Assembly (NCBI GenBank): GCA_011032825.1
Contig: JAADJZ010000014.1
Span: 682,001 to 746,000, forward strand
Length of the DNA stretch: 64,000 nt
Source: Massariosphaeria phaeospora
Lineage: Eukaryota; Ascomycota; Dothideomycetes; Pleosporales
Direction: 5' to 3'
In this document: positions 1-12,402 of the stretch, piece by piece
Layout of the letters: the number at the start of each line of letters is the position of its first letter
How positions within the stretch are numbered: position 1 is the stretch's first letter
Made by a program: the position numbers and the translations under genes
The notes under the pieces: model-generated
The model's database searches: none
What the model saw: the letters and a program-made list of their open reading frames with translations, nothing else
Told to the model about the DNA's origin: nothing

Positions 1-348
1 AAGGCCTCGGTAGCATCCTGACCGCCTACATCGAGCAGCACTTCCTCACCGCCCCTACACAACAGCGCACATTAGCAAACCACGTCCTATGCCTATGCTC
101 ACCCGCGACAGCCCCATAGAAGTATTGCGCGTGTAGCGGTCGTCGAATCGGGGATTACCCAATCCGGTTGCGCGCCCTCTTCAGTGGGAGCTGCGCCAGG
201 CGGGGACAGGAGATGTTGAGGGGGCCACGTACGGGTGCTCGTCGACGAAACTCGAGGCATTGTAGACTTTGTCGTGGACGACGAGGAAGAGGTCCTTCTT
301 GGAAACGTGCTCCGAGACGTCCGCGTATGTGAATTCTTGGTCGGCCAT
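1..348 (-). CDS. CYB5: cytochrome b5, 5' part (cut by window edge)
   Basis: Small haem protein of the endoplasmic reticulum that passes electrons to lipid desaturases, hydroxylases and P450s. The start is the ATG at 348-346. Exon 1 is 348-233 and exon 2 runs from 54 off the left edge. The intron 232-55 has a GTACGT donor and a TAG acceptor. The protein begins MADQEFTYADVSEHVSKK. Across the splice it reads DEHPGGEEVLLDVGG, which carries the HPGG haem-ligand motif (His38) in its usual place, followed by the conserved GGQDATEA stretch. The second haem histidine and the C-terminal membrane anchor lie outside the window. The family assignment rests on the HPGG block and is secure. It cannot be told here whether this is the main microsomal b5 or a paralogue. 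Confidence 0.9.
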
Positions 349-1108
349 TGTTGTTCCTAGGGGTGGTGGGACACTCGGGGGAGCTGCGGGTGATACGAAG
401 GTTGTGAGGGTGATTGCGGCGGTGGGAGGAGGAGGAGCGGAGCTGGAAGTTTAAACAACCAAGAGGTGAGAGGCTGACGGAGGCCCGGAAGCGCGGTTGC
501 GACGGATGATGTGAGGCGAGAAGGGTAGGGTTGTAGGCCGAGCGAGAATGGACAAGAAGTTCGTGATGGTTTCCTCGGATATCAAATCACTCGGCGCCGA
601 TTGGTCTCCGGGCTCGACCCGGCCTGATCCGGTAAGAAGACCCTGGGCCGAACTTCAATTGACATATGGCGGGGCGGGGCACTTTGCAGTTCAGCAGGCA
701 AGTGAAGCAGTGGGTTCCAAAGATAAACAGGAATTTTCTTATTACAGCTTTTATCCTTTGCTAGACCCGATTCCATACATCTCACGATATGTCGCTCATG
801 CCACATGCTCCTCGGGTCCCCACTTTTTACCTACATCGGATAACTTGCACCGCAATCGCATGCTGGAAAGCTACCTGTCCATTGTTAGATTATCTTTAAG
901 TGGAAGTACTCCGCTTTGCACTAGCAGACACTTCAACTTCACCACATGTGGGGCAAGTCGAGGTCGTGGCATGGAGGGGGAGGGGTACCATGCCGACATT
1001 AACGACTACCAAACCCCAACTGTGATCGGACAACGAGAGAGCATTGATGAACGTCTGAGGGTATCTTTATTTGTTTGCCGCACCTGTGAGCATGTCTAGC
1101 GGCTTGCC
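349..1108. other. intergenic: cytochrome b5 promoter and ENP2 3' region
   Basis: This 760-bp stretch separates the 3' end of ENP2 from the 5' end of cytochrome b5; both genes are on the minus strand. It should hold the b5 promoter, probably in the first few hundred bases. A 183-codon open frame on the plus strand (548-1099) shows no recognisable domain and is treated as chance. No repeat or RNA gene was seen. Confidence 0.6.
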
Positions 1109-3518
1109 TCACATACTCCTAAACACATTCCCGCTCGCACTACGCCTGTCCTTTTTCCGATCGTGCTTCTGTCCGTCTGAAGTAGGCTTCTTCTGTCTTC
1201 GCTCGGGCGCGAACGTAATCTCCCTCTCCCCTACGACAGTCGTAGTACTGCTGCCCGGCGTCTTCTGATTCCTGTCATTGAGCTTCGACACCCGGGTTCC
1301 GAAGGTCTTGTCACGAATGCGTTGAGGCTTTCTATCAGACGTTGAAACGACCATCTGAGGCCCTTTTTGTTTGTTGTGGCCAGCCTTTTTGTAGGACACT
1401 GATGAAACGCGGCCGTCGTCTTTAGCTGTCTCTTTTCTGACAGGTCGCACTCGTTCGGTATCGCTTCCTGAGGATGACTCATCTGAAGATCCCTTGCGAG
1501 ATTCCAATTCTTCTTGCTCGGCGGCTGTAAGGCCCTTGGGGAGCCTGGTGCTTGGATTGATAGCTTGAAACTCGTGCGATGCCTCATCGACTTCGAAGTC
1601 CTCGTCTTCGAACAATCTCGCGAACCGGGGATCGCTGAGGACACCTCCGGCTCGCTTAGGTGCTCCGACCTCTCCTTCGATATCTCCGTTTGTTGGGGCT
1701 TGATCCACATCGACCATGTCATCGTCGCCGCCTTTTTGTAGCACTTTTCGAGCTCTCCGCCTCTCACTCTTCTCTTCTCGCTCAAGTATCTTCTCTGCGA
1801 GTTTTCTATTGACCTTGACAGCCACCTTCTTATTACCACGGATTCTGCTTTCTCGCTCTTTGTTTATCTTTGCCTGTATACTCTTCGCCCGCTGTTCTTG
1901 CCAGAGATCTGGGTTCGAAATGAGTCGTGCTTCTTCGTAGAGTTTCTGTGCTACAAAGTAGCCGTGCATATATGGTCTCAGTAACCCAGTCTTGCCAACC
2001 AAATGGTCCAGACTGAGCTGTCGGAGTTGGGCCGTGGTCAAAAACTTGAAGTTATCGTAAACCTCGCCAGCCGTGCCATTTCCGAACGCGTTTGGATCGT
2101 TGGGGTCCTCAGCCATTTCTTCAACGAGGTTGTCGAGGAAGGCGCACCATTTTGGCGCGGGCCCCAATTGTGGGATGAAGAACGCATGCTGCTGCTTCCC
2201 TTCATTGGCGGTGAGCAGCATTCCGCTATCTTTGCACCACTCCACGTGATTGAGGTCGACAGCAGGCTCCACGGAGGTCCAGGGCGTGCCGTCCCGCGGG
2301 TCCCAGATTTTGATGATCTTCTTATCTGATGTGAGAATCTTGGGCTCTACAGTTTGTGCACGCGTTGAGACTCCGGAGTTCAGCCATATGATGTTCTTAA
2401 TAGGGAGGCCGTATCCTAGATCCTTTTTCAAGAGGGGCACCGGAGACCGTAAATCGAAAAGCTGCACCAGGCCATCGGAGTTTCCTGTGGCGATTTGTAG
2501 ACCCGAATTGTGGAACTCTAGCGCGGTAATTTCTGCGCGATCTCCCAACCTGTCCTGCTGTGCCGATAGAATGCCGACTCGATTCCTAGACCGGGAGTCC
2601 CAGAACTCTACGGTCCCTAATGAGGTACCGAAGGCGAGGAGGTTGTGGCTTTCTTCGGCAACCGAGCCCGTATTCACGCTACCAGCGAGGATTCCGCCTT
2701 GCAGTGAGCCAGCACCGGCCGTCACTGTATCTTCCCCACCAACATCAACCTCATAGCTCCTCATAAACCGCCCGACCTCGAGATTGAGGCGGTAGACCTC
2801 GCCCATTCCCTCTGCGTTTGTACCGACTGAGGGCACGAGTGCCTCGCCTGAGTGTCGATCCAGTATTAGGTCGCGCCCATAGTGGGGTATGCGTGTAGAG
2901 TAGTGTAGTTCGCCGCCTGTGTGAAGTTCGATGAATCTACCAATCGTCAGCACTCCAAGAAGGCGGGGCAGTGGCGAGGGAAACGTACCTGTCGGTTTGG
3001 AGGTGTATCGATTTCCTATAATCGGACGATAGAATCCGGAAAGTCTCGTTCAGACAGTTTGTGTGGCGGGTAAAGGACAGCGAAAGGTGGGGCAGGTAAT
3101 GAGTGTGGATTTGCGGCTATGAGGAGCGCAAAGAGTCAGCAAATATGCCACATTTGACAAATGTTGCAGGAGGAGTTTTCACCTTGTAGGTACCGGTCGA
3201 CATGACCCAGTCACCATCTTCGCTAACCTAGGTCTACAGTAAGCATTTTTTCCTGAGTGTGGCCCGATGCGACATACCCGGATACACTGCGAGGCCTCAT
3301 CGAACTCGAAATCTTGCAGGAGCTCGACGCGGTTTGCGAATTCCGGGTCTTGCTTCAGACTGCGTTTGCGCTTCCTGCACGGCGCTGTTAGGAAGATCTG
3401 CATAGAGAAATATATGGTTTTAGTTTACTTACCGCACAAGCCAGTCCGGCAGCGGGCGCGCCGTCTGTGAGCCCGCGACTGTGTACACGGGCACAGTGGA
3501 GTGGTTGGAGACCTTCAT
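1109..3518 (-). CDS. ENP2: ENP2/NOL10 ribosome biogenesis WD-repeat protein
   Basis: Nucleolar protein of the small-subunit processome, needed for early 18S pre-rRNA cleavage. Five exons: 3518-3433, 3374-3278, 3227-3183, 3116-2989, 2936-1109, giving 727 aa. The N-terminus (MKVSNHSTVPVYTVAG, then ARPLPDWLVR, KRKRSLK and NRVELLQDFEFDEAS) follows the yeast Enp2/human NOL10 pattern, and exon 3 supplies VSEDGDWVMSTGTYK. WD-type beta-propeller repeats fill roughly the first 360 residues, for example VEFWDSRSRNRVG. Next come a charged helical region and an NUC153 motif (DPRFARLFEDEDFEVDEAS). The C-terminal tail is rich in Lys and Arg (KKDRRSASGNVFRSM) and probably serves nucleolar targeting and RNA contact. 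The ATG at 3518 is the first in frame; the open frame upstream of it has no other ATG. The gene diverges from MED13. Confidence 0.93.
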
Positions 3519-4193
3519 CGTGGCGGCGGCATGGGGAGCATCGAGCTTTTGAAAAAGTTGTGCAGCGGGAGGAGCGGACGTCGGACGAGCGAGCAGGCGT
3601 CGAGTGGACCGTGGCCGTGCCCAGGTGGACCCTGGCTGGGGGCGCTCCGCTGGCTCGCCGCCGACCCGAAAGTGCTGGTGCTGGTCCTGTCCTTGTCCTC
3701 CGCCGCGCCAAACACCCAAGCAACTCTCTCGCCAGCCAGCACCTCAGGCCTCGCGCGGGGACCGGCCACAGCTCAGCTCGAAGCTCGAGTCCGCGGCGGC
3801 ACCGCCCAGCAGAGCGTCTCGCGCCAGGCTCTTGCACGTCACGACGTCTGCGCACCGCGGCCCGCGCCTTCCATCCCGTCGCTGCTGGCCTCCCCGAAGC
3901 CAGCTGAAGCGCTGAAGCCATCTCGTGACGAGCTGCCACCACGCCCACACTGGCGCCATCGGCCGGCGGGTTGAGCAACATGCTCCAGCGGCGAACTGCC
4001 CAAACGTGCCATGCTGTCTGCAGCGCCCCGGTAGCCCCTTCGGTATCCTCCAGCCCTCCGACACGCCCATAGCCCTGCTGCCGTCGCGTCCACCGGAAAG
4101 AGCGGGTTGATGAAGATTCACAGCGCGGTCCTGGGAGTGCATATTCGACGACAGTACCATCTGAGCGTTCCATAGAGGGCCCCGGTCTCTCTA
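3519..4193. promoter_or_regulatory. divergent promoter region ENP2 / MED13
   Basis: This 675-bp GC-rich interval lies between the start codons of two divergent genes and should hold both promoters. It is open in several frames on both strands (for example 3388-4173 minus). None of these reads like a protein family, and the openness follows from the high GC content. No TATA-like box or repeat stands out. Confidence 0.5.
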
Positions 4194-7100
4194 ATGGAAT
4201 TTCTCAAGACCTGCAACACAAATGCGCAAGCTATCGTACGTCCCTGCTGCCCGCCGTGCCAGCTCCTCCGCTAACGCTCTGGCCCAGGGAGATTTCGAAG
4301 CCGTCGCATTTCAGGCCTTCTCGGTGCAGCGTAAGCCTACCCAGCCTTCCACAAGAGCAACTGGCCAGCTCCCGTCTGAAGACGTGCGGGTTGTCGAGGC
4401 GGAACTCTGGCAGCAGCAGCAGCTTGCCGTCCAAGGTCTATCCAGGCCTTGGCTGTGGCTTTTTCGAGCCACGAGCACCGACACGGCTGAACAGCAACTA
4501 CCCTTACCCGTAGTTGATGGCTATGTCTTCCACCGTACGTTTCTTGAATTCCAAACTGCGACGCAAACTCTGGCTTACAATGCTTGTAGGGGAACACGTC
4601 GGTCTACTAAGGGCCTCTGAACTGGCGCGGCCGCCTCTACGACATGCGACCCCCAACCCGATTACAGGAGCTACAAACTCCCCTTCGACGCCTGGGCCAT
4701 TGAAAGGGTCCCTCGGCGGAGGTGCTCGTCCTGTCCAAGGCAATGTTCAGCCCGCACAGGCTCACAATCAGCAGCACCAGACACATGATAGTTATGCTAT
4801 TTATGAACTGTTCATGTCATCCGTCGTAGCTTTGGTGTCGTACCACATGGTGAAAGATCACAAAGCAATCGCACTGAATTATCGAACTTTCATATCGAGA
4901 CCAACCAACATCGACAATTTCGACGATGGACAGGCTAACACTCTAGACATCCCTCATTTGCTGACTAATATAAGTGTCTACTGGGCTAGCTCTGGCACCC
5001 TCCTTGTCTCCACCTGTTCTGTATCCCGACCCGGGATTCGTTGTTTGGACGGGATCGCGACGGACGACGACCAGAACAGTTCCCTCGACAAGTGCATCCG
5101 CGTGGCCCCTAACGGGTTGCTCGCCAAAGTCGTGAGCTTCAACGATGGACTGGATGACGTCCTGGACGACACCAATCGGCGATTTCAGCGGAAAAGACTC
5201 AAGGTCGGTCCGGTGGAACAAGCCGTTGACGAGTGGAAGTCTGCTGTTGTGCGTTGGCTGGGCTGGAAAGGCTACTCGATTCCTGTCTTGTCCAAGAGGT
5301 CGTCCTGGGTCAGAATCCGCATTGGTCTTACGAACACACCTACGGTCTCTAGCCCCGTTACACATAGCCATCCTCGCGACATACTATGGCCACGAGCACT
5401 GTGCTTCCTTTACGAAGAGCCAGCTGGCGCAAGAGGGGGCGTCGACACATTCCTAGCTGGTAGTGCATCACATAGAACTGACGCGCTACATTGGTTCGAC
5501 ACCACCGAATCTCCAGGCTTCAAAGATCCTATAGATGTTGCACAGCACTGGTTCTTGGGGAAGCCGGAGCGAGACAGGATACTGGAGGCCCGTCGTCGGA
5601 CAAAGAAGGCCGAAGAAGATGCGATGCGTGCAAAAGAGGAAAATCACGGTCTGTACCCCTCGTCACCCTTGAATTCTCGCACTGGTGCCTATGGCGATCT
5701 ACAAGCAGCTAGTGGAGTCTATCCGACACCACCTGACGGGATCGTTCCAGGTACAGTGGTATCCAGCAGCGATACGCCGAGTTTATCTGGAACTACCACC
5801 AACGTGATTCTAGCTCTTGGGGGCAACAATCCTGTCATCAACTTGTCTGCCCCTGTGGACCGCGCCACTACCGATAGCCAACACCAGCCTCTCACCTCCC
5901 CTGAGTTTCCACTCCAACTTGATCACTTTCCCGATCCTAGCAATAACGACGATCTTTTTGGTGAAGACATGGATGATGATGGATTCGAGGGTAACGGGGT
6001 AACAGAAGACGACTTCAACTTCTTCGACGAGCGAGACAATGTCGACATCGACATGCCAGACGCATCGCCTCCGCGAGATGCTAAGCCCATGCCTACTAAG
6101 AGAAACGGAAAAGAGAAGACATCTGAGCCCGATATGAGCGAAGAAATGCAAGACCCTTTAGCTGCTTTGGAGGATGCCCTCGCTACGGCGTCTAGTGCTA
6201 TCGAGGAAAACATCGAGAAGACAAAAGTGAAGCAGCCGAACATCGAACAGGCGCCCGCTTACCAAAAAGTCTTGTCGCCGTCCATACCGTCCGCAAACCT
6301 AGTCACCGCCCCAGTTATTAAAGCACTTACCTCTCCGTTAAGCCCGCGTCATATACAACAAACCTTGTTACCTTCTCCGAAAGACAACACACAGAAGCAG
6401 ACTGCGCAAAGCCAAATCACAGATCGCCGCCAAGATAGCATCTTTGACCCTATAAGCTTCAATCGGAAGCTGAGTTTGTCGGACGCCAAGTATCATGAAG
6501 GCCGATTCAGTATCTCGCGCGGTACGTCCACAGTCGGAGAAATCGATAGTAGCGGATCCTCGCGACGTTATACTAGCTTAAGAGACGTCCCATTAATGAC
6601 GAACATTCGTCTCGCTGTAGGAATTGCTGCAGTCCAAAGCACTTCGGAAGTAGCATCATTAGCTCGTGATGATAGTGACTCTTTGGACTCAATGAGCGAT
6701 ACATCATCAATAATTGAAGAGGAAGAGGAAGAGGAAGAGGAAGAGGAAGACATGGCATCAGTGGCGCCATCGATACTGTCGACTGGTTTCACAATGCCGA
6801 TAAAACGAAAATTTGCAGCTGAGGGCAATGCCACTCCATTATCAGTGACGTCATTTGCGGACTCGTTTGCAGGAGAAGTTCAAGACGCCGCCGGATTGCA
6901 CGTCGAAGAATCTTGTCTTGTGTCTTTTGAGCCCACCATCTGGGACTGGTCGTTGACGCATGTTTCGAGTCCTACAACATTAGCAACGACAAACATACGC
7001 TACAGTATTCCCATGTTTTCTCCATTGATGCTCTCAATGCCGAACACGCCTACATCACAACCCGACCTCTCTATTGAACCACTGGGCGAAAAACCCTTAA

Positions 7101-9196
7101 GCGAGAAAGACAGCATAGCTGTAGCCCAAATTGTTACAGAACAAATTGTTAAAGCGACACTGGATGTACTTCCTGAAGATCAGATCGCAGCCAGCCAGAA
7201 CACGACCACTTGCTCTTATTGGGACACCAAATTCCAAGGCGTGGTAAAGAAAATATTTCCACAAGCGACAGACTGTAGTGTATCCGGCCTTGTATCTGTA
7301 CCAGATGTATTCCCGATTCATCCGCCACAAGCCAAAGGACAACAACCACTACTTCGAAAATTAAATGAGGCATCTCCACCAGGCTCTCACATGCATCCGA
7401 TCAATCCCCCACACATCCGGATAAGACGAGCGGACGCCCACTGGGATATTCTATCTCCAGCACTAGCATTCTGGGAACCTCTCGGATTATCACCATGCAG
7501 TCCTGCCAAGAACATCGTGGCTTTCTGCATTTACCCCCACAGTGACTCTTTAAGACCTTGCTTGGAAAGTTTTCTTCTCAATATACAAATTGCGTACGAT
7601 AACTGCAAGCTTGGTAGTCACACTCGACTCGAAACAGTACCAGAGTATGAGAGCGGACTCGTGCCATGCAGGCTGAATTCCCCTCCAACATCCGCTCGCG
7701 CTGCATTCAAGGTGCTCCGAGAAACTTGTGTACAGCTCGGTAAGCTCCTTGCTGTGAAGCATACGCAGATGCGCACCAAAGATAATCCCAAGATCGATGC
7801 GTTCGTCATCTACATGATTGACCCTTTTGGGGATCCCTCCGCTACCTGGGAGTTATGTTCTGCTTTCTGGACGCTTTTCCAAGCCTATGGTCAGGGGCCT
7901 CCAGGGAGACCTGACCAAGTTCAGAAACCTGATCTCGTGCTTCAGATCGTGCCTATGAAGTATATTGCTTCGTTGGATGAACCCGTCGTTTTAGATTCTG
8001 GCACCTATTCTCTTCTTGCACGGGAAGTCTATGACCGCTGCCCGCCCAGCGCCCCTAGCGAGGACAAGACACCGCTAGGCATTTTTTCTGCACCTTCTTT
8101 CCAGCTCGAGGAGGGATTCCCCAAAGGCATTCCATTCAAACTGAGCCCCGAGCCTCCCCAAGATCTACTACGCGAGAATTCGTACATGCATGTCGGATAT
8201 GCAGTCAGTCTGGATGGAACGTGGATTACCGCGGCATGGACCGATACTTGGGGGAAATCGCAGGCCGTGGTGTCATACAGCCTAGGTACACGCGCATTTG
8301 CAGAGATTGCTAAAGAGATATGGCAAACGACCGTCGAGATACTCCAAGCTCGACGGGTATTCTGGCGGGTCTGCATTGCCAAAGCTGGAGTTATGGATAA
8401 AGAAGAGCTAGATACTTGGGTGTACCTTGCCTCGTGCCCCGCCCAAGTCAGTCTATTCTTCGCAATCCTCACGGTCGACGTAAACCCCCCGTTGAGGTTC
8501 ACGCCTACTATGCCTACCCATCCAGCGCCTAGCAATACCTCTGGGAAACCGCCCAGCAATAACACGCCTGGCTCAACACCCCAGCCCGGCGTCTCACCCG
8601 ACACGCAGAGTCTTACCCCCGCAGCAACTCCATCTGCCGATACCACGAACGACCCCTCAGCCGACCCGGAAGCAAGGCTTGTTGACACCACTGACGAATC
8701 ATGGGGCATTATGCTCGCCCACCGTCTCCATAACTCCAACTCAACTGTCGAATTCAGACCCGCCCTTATCAGCGGCCTCCTCGTCAAGCGCGGCGAGACC
8801 TACGCCACCTCCGCCTCCACCTTCCACCAGATCCCCGACCCAGAGCGCGGCCCCATCGTCATCGGCGTCAACATCCTCTGGATCGGCATGGTGAACTCCA
8901 CGCGCGCAGCCACGTCGCCGTTCCCGCCCGCAGCGTCCGGCGAGGGCATCAGTCCGGGTGCCGGTGCCGGTGCGGCACCGAATCCCATGGAGAGGGGCGC
9001 GTCGAACATGAGTTGGACGCCAACAGCGCAGTCTCGCGCTACGGCGGAGACGCTGTTGAGGGAGGTGCTGGCTCAATATAGAGGCTTGGGGCTGTTGGCA
9101 AAACTGAAGGGCATGCGGGGCACGAGACATGGAACTGTGCCGTGGCATGTTGCGGCTGCCGTGAGGGGGGTGAATGGGTTGAGTAGGTGTGTTTAG
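4194..9196 (+). CDS. SSN2: Mediator kinase-module subunit MED13 (Ssn2/Srb9)
   Basis: Largest subunit of the CDK8 module, which docks the kinase module to core Mediator and regulates RNA polymerase II transcription. Three exons: 4194-4235, 4288-4534, 4590-9196, giving 1631 aa. The start MEFLKTCNTNAQAI joins to GDFEAVAFQAFSV, matching the N-terminus of filamentous-fungal MED13. The Med13_N region occupies the first few hundred residues. A long disordered middle follows, with the fungal signature FDPISFNRKLSLSDAKY and a run of about ten glutamates near residue 805-816. A MedPIWI-type region starts near residue 1032 (PPHIRIRRADAHWDILSPA, then VIYMIDPFGDPSATW and LQIVPMKYIASLD). The Med13_C domain runs from about residue 1256 to the end (SYMHVGYAVSLDGTWITAAW). 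A proline/threonine-rich insertion at about residues 1400-1460 interrupts the last domain. Splice junctions were set by frame and by GTACGT donors. Confidence 0.92.
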
Positions 9197-9583
9197 TGCT
9201 ATGTTCTTTTAGCGTGCGGGACTGATTTCGGGTGTAACTTGGGGGATTTGTTTTTTTGTATGGCGTTTTGGGAATCTTGGGTCTAGGGACTTTGTTGGGC
9301 ATGTCGATGACGACGGAACAAGAGGGACCGTTATGGTCGTTTGGGTGTTTGTGGTATGTTTTCTTGGTGTGGTGAATCGTAATACGTTTTTTACTCGAAA
9401 TATAACTTTGCTATATGATCCAGACTCGGCACTTATGACATGTATATCCAAGTCACATCCACCTTCACAGCCCAGTTCATTGAGAGCATCACCTAGATAT
9501 GACTTTGGAATGCGTTTCAACGTCATGTTAGGTACTGCTCTGCACTACTGCCCAGAAGGTTGGTTCAAAGTACTCGTGACTAT
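9197..9583. other. convergent 3' intergenic region
   Basis: These 387 bp lie between the stop codons of MED13 (plus) and the small glutamine-rich gene (minus). The stretch is T-rich on the plus strand and is expected to hold both 3' UTRs and poly(A) sites. No further feature was seen. Confidence 0.5.
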
Positions 9584-10400
9584 TCACGCTTCAATCCCCA
9601 AATGGTCCGTCGTCGTCTTGCTGCTCTGCACCTGCTTCCCCTGCTGCGTCCCCTCGCTCTGTCCGATCGCGCTGCCCTTTTGCTTCCTGCTGCGCTCGGC
9701 AGTGTCGCCCTGGGCGTACGCGCTGCCGTTGCCGACGGCGGAGGCGTTGGCGGCGCCTATGTGTATATGTGTAAGCACCTCGGTTCGGTTCAGTTCAGTT
9801 CAGTTGAGTTCATCTTGTCTCAAGTATGACGGTGGAAACGGAGGTGCTAAGAGGGTGGGTTATGTAGGTAGGATTGGATTTGATGAGGGGCGCTTAGCTT
9901 AGCTTACCTTTATGCTGCTGGTCTTCTACTGCGTCGCTCGACCCGTCGGCGTTCTGATGCGTGGTTTTCTTGGAGGAGGAGCTGAAGGCGCTGGAGAGGG
10001 CGCCGCCGAGGTTGAGGTTTAGACCGGCCTGTGTGGGAGGGAGACGAAAGTTGTTAGTGTTTCGCTCTCAGTGCGGTTCGGTTCATTTAGTGTTGTATCA
10101 GGACTTTGATCGATTCGTGAAGCTCGTTCGTGATGTATGAGAAATTTATGATGCGCCACGGAAGTAGGATTTATAGATAGATATTGGGCAAATTGATGGG
10201 GGAGCAAAGGGAAAAGATGAATAGAAGATAGAGGATAAAAGAGGGAAGTGTGGAAAAACCAGGGAGAAACGTACAGATGCACTCGCACTCTTACTGTGTT
10301 CCTCTGTCTCTGCACCTTTCGCATACTGCTGATTTTCTTGCCGCTGTTGCTGCGAGAGCTGTTGGGACTGAGTCTCTTGTTTGGAGAGGGCGCGGGACAT
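9584..10400 (-). CDS. small Gln/Ser-rich hydrophilic protein, unknown function
   Basis: Not recognised. Three exons, 10400-10275, 10028-9908 and 9756-9584, give 139 aa in one frame. Donors are GTACGT and GTAAGC; acceptors are ACAG and ATAG. The N-terminus is rich in Gln, Ser and Lys (MSRALSKQETQSQQLSQQQ). The middle has a short non-polar patch (GLNLNLGGALSSAFSSSKK). The end is polar (GTQQGKQVQSSKTTTDHLG). There is no signal peptide, membrane helix or cysteine, and the protein is probably disordered. The coherent three-exon model with a clean ATG and stop argues for a real gene, but an RNA read or a homologue would be needed to settle it. It lies tail-to-tail with MED13 and downstream of SWF1 on the same strand. 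Confidence 0.6.
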
Positions 10401-10775
10401 GATGAATTAGATAGTCAACAGCCAAATGTACGGGTATATGGGATTTCTGCTCGAGGTTTCTGTATCACGCGGATCTTTAAAAGTTTGTCGCGAGGGACTT
10501 GATACTTTGTATAGATATTGCAGGAGCTGAGATATGACGTCATGCAGCAGCAGGGATGTGAACGTCGACCATGGATGGAAATCATAGCCAAACTGGTTTC
10601 CGCTAACACTCCTAGCAGGTGATCGGTGTGGGGCTTTGTTCATGTAAAGCCTGCCTTCGACCCTCTATGTAGAAAGGAGAAAGCTCACAAATGCTGTGAT
10701 TTTCTGAAGGTTATTATGTGGAAGCCGGTCCGAGGGGTTGGTATTTGCTCTACATATCTGCGATACAACATCCGC
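10401..10775. other. intergenic: small-gene promoter and SWF1 3' region
   Basis: These 375 bp lie between the SWF1 stop and the ATG of the small glutamine-rich gene, both on the minus strand. They should hold the promoter of the small gene. Nothing else was recognised. Confidence 0.5.
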
Positions 10776-12137
10776 CTATTCGAGCGCCTCGAGAAAGTTG
10801 TCCCAGAACCCCAGATCGTATACATTCTCCACAGCAGCTAAACTCCAGACTCGCTCGAAACTGTTTTCGTTTGCGACTGAGCGAATTCGACTTGGGAGGT
10901 TCCGCGGTGGTTGGCCGGTTTGTGTGCGGATGAGAATGTGGCGGGATTGTAAGGGCCAGGATGTTGGAGGTTCTTCTATGTTCTTTGGAGGGGTCTCGGG
11001 AGGGGTAGAGATGGGCGAGGATGAAGTGGACGAAGAACTCGACATTGGATCGCTGGCTCGTATCGAAGAAAGCTCCGATATTGCGTCTTCCCTCCTTTGG
11101 CCCAAGAATACGACGCCTTCGGCCATGTCGTCTCGCCAGTCTGCCCACTTCGAGGTTTCGTTCGTGGTCATACCCGCCCAGATCAGGTAGATGTGATAGC
11201 TGAGGAGGCCGAGTGGGAGGGGCCAGGTCAAGAGAGCCAGTAGTCCCACACCTGAGGCTCGAAGTCCGCCTACCTCCAGATATATGCTGCTGTAGGTAAC
11301 GAAAAAGTGGAGCTTCATGTTGAGATATGTCAGCCAAGCCGAGGAATTCGCTGCTGGGTCTGTCTTGTATTTGTACCAGCGCTCGTACTTGATGTAGTGT
11401 TCTGTTGCTAGAGGAGATATGACGATATATGCGAGGTAGGCTCCGTATGCTAGTAGGATAGTGGTTGACAGGAGGAGAGCCAGGAACCACTTGTAGTTTC
11501 CTCGTCCAAGGCAGTTATTCACCCATATGCAGTGGTGATCGGCTCGAGACACGCAAGTCTTGCATATGCTGCAGTGCTTGCTTCTTGCGGGCTTCAGCCA
11601 CTTGCATGTGGAGCAAGTGTTGCCCGGGTAGTACAATATCCTGTCGTACGGATACAGCCGCATGTGAGATGGATGGCTTAGGTCTGTTATAAACGTTGTT
11701 GGAGTCCAGCGCGCGCACAGATATGTAAATAGATATGGTTGCGGAAGTACAAGCAGTATAAGGAACCTGTGAAGCATTGGGAGCGGCTCCCATATCACGG
11801 GTAGGAAGAGAGCAGCACTGGCCGTGACGAGGCCGAGGAAGAAGACGACGACCACGGGGTGTTTATCGTACATGAGGTAGTGTCCCAGCCGGGCGCTCCC
11901 GTCCGTTATGCGGCCATTGGTGAGTTTGAGATCGAGTTTACGTAGCGAAGAGGGTATGTGGATGACGAGGAGTCGGTGGAGAAAGCCTACTGGTGTGTTT
12001 CTGGAGCTGTTCAGTACAGAGGGCAGGGAGAAGACTTGAAGGGACTACCTCAGCGCTGGAAGACTGCCGAAGAAAGCAATGAAAGTGACCAAGGAGATTG
12101 TGATGGTGAAAATGGCGATATTGCGGGCAAATGCCAT
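10776..12137 (-). CDS. SWF1: DHHC palmitoyltransferase SWF1
   Basis: ER protein S-acyltransferase that palmitoylates cysteines beside transmembrane segments, in yeast mainly SNAREs and cell-wall enzymes. Exon 1 is 12137-12049 and exon 2 is 12000-10776, giving 437 aa. The split Arg30 joins FFGSLPAL to RNTPVGFLHRLL. The N-terminus is a membrane helix (IAIFTITISLVTFIAFFG), and three or four more hydrophobic helices follow. The cysteine-rich domain reads CSTCKWLKPARSKHCSIC, then CVSRADHHCIWVNNCLG, with the catalytic DHHC at residues 184-187. The block around it (LYPYDRILYYPGNTC) is typical of Swf1 within the DHHC family. The C-terminal tail is serine-rich and probably cytosolic. The gene diverges from RAP1 with only 265 bp between the start codons. 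Confidence 0.93.
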
Positions 12138-12402
12138 GCTGAAGGTGGATTCAGTCGGCCGCGGGAATGGGCATGGCGGGACAACGGGAGCCCAAGTAAA
12201 GGCGCAACAATTGCCGCTGCATTCACCCAGGTGATCCTATTACTCTGGCAACAAGCGACGGTGTTGGGGGGTTTTCGGACGGTGCAAACGCAGGTGCAGG
12301 TGGCCGCCGAAGCCTAGGCTTGGCAACCCCACGTCGCGGCGCGTCGAAGCCCCATTACGCGACCACGTCGCTCCGAACAACAAACAACGATCTACACTCA
12401 CC
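12138..12402. promoter_or_regulatory. short divergent promoter SWF1 / RAP1
   Basis: Only 265 bp separate the two start codons, so the two promoters must overlap or be shared. No motif was identified with confidence. Confidence 0.5.

Noticed and set aside
548..1099. 183-codon ATG open frame on the plus strand between cytochrome b5 and ENP2
   Set aside because: No domain, low-quality composition, and it lies over the b5 promoter; a chance frame is more likely.
3388..4173. Long GC-rich open frames on both strands upstream of ENP2 and MED13
   Set aside because: They overlap each other and ENP2 exon 1, are rich in Arg/Ala/Pro from GC bias, and match no family; ENP2 and MED13 explain the region.
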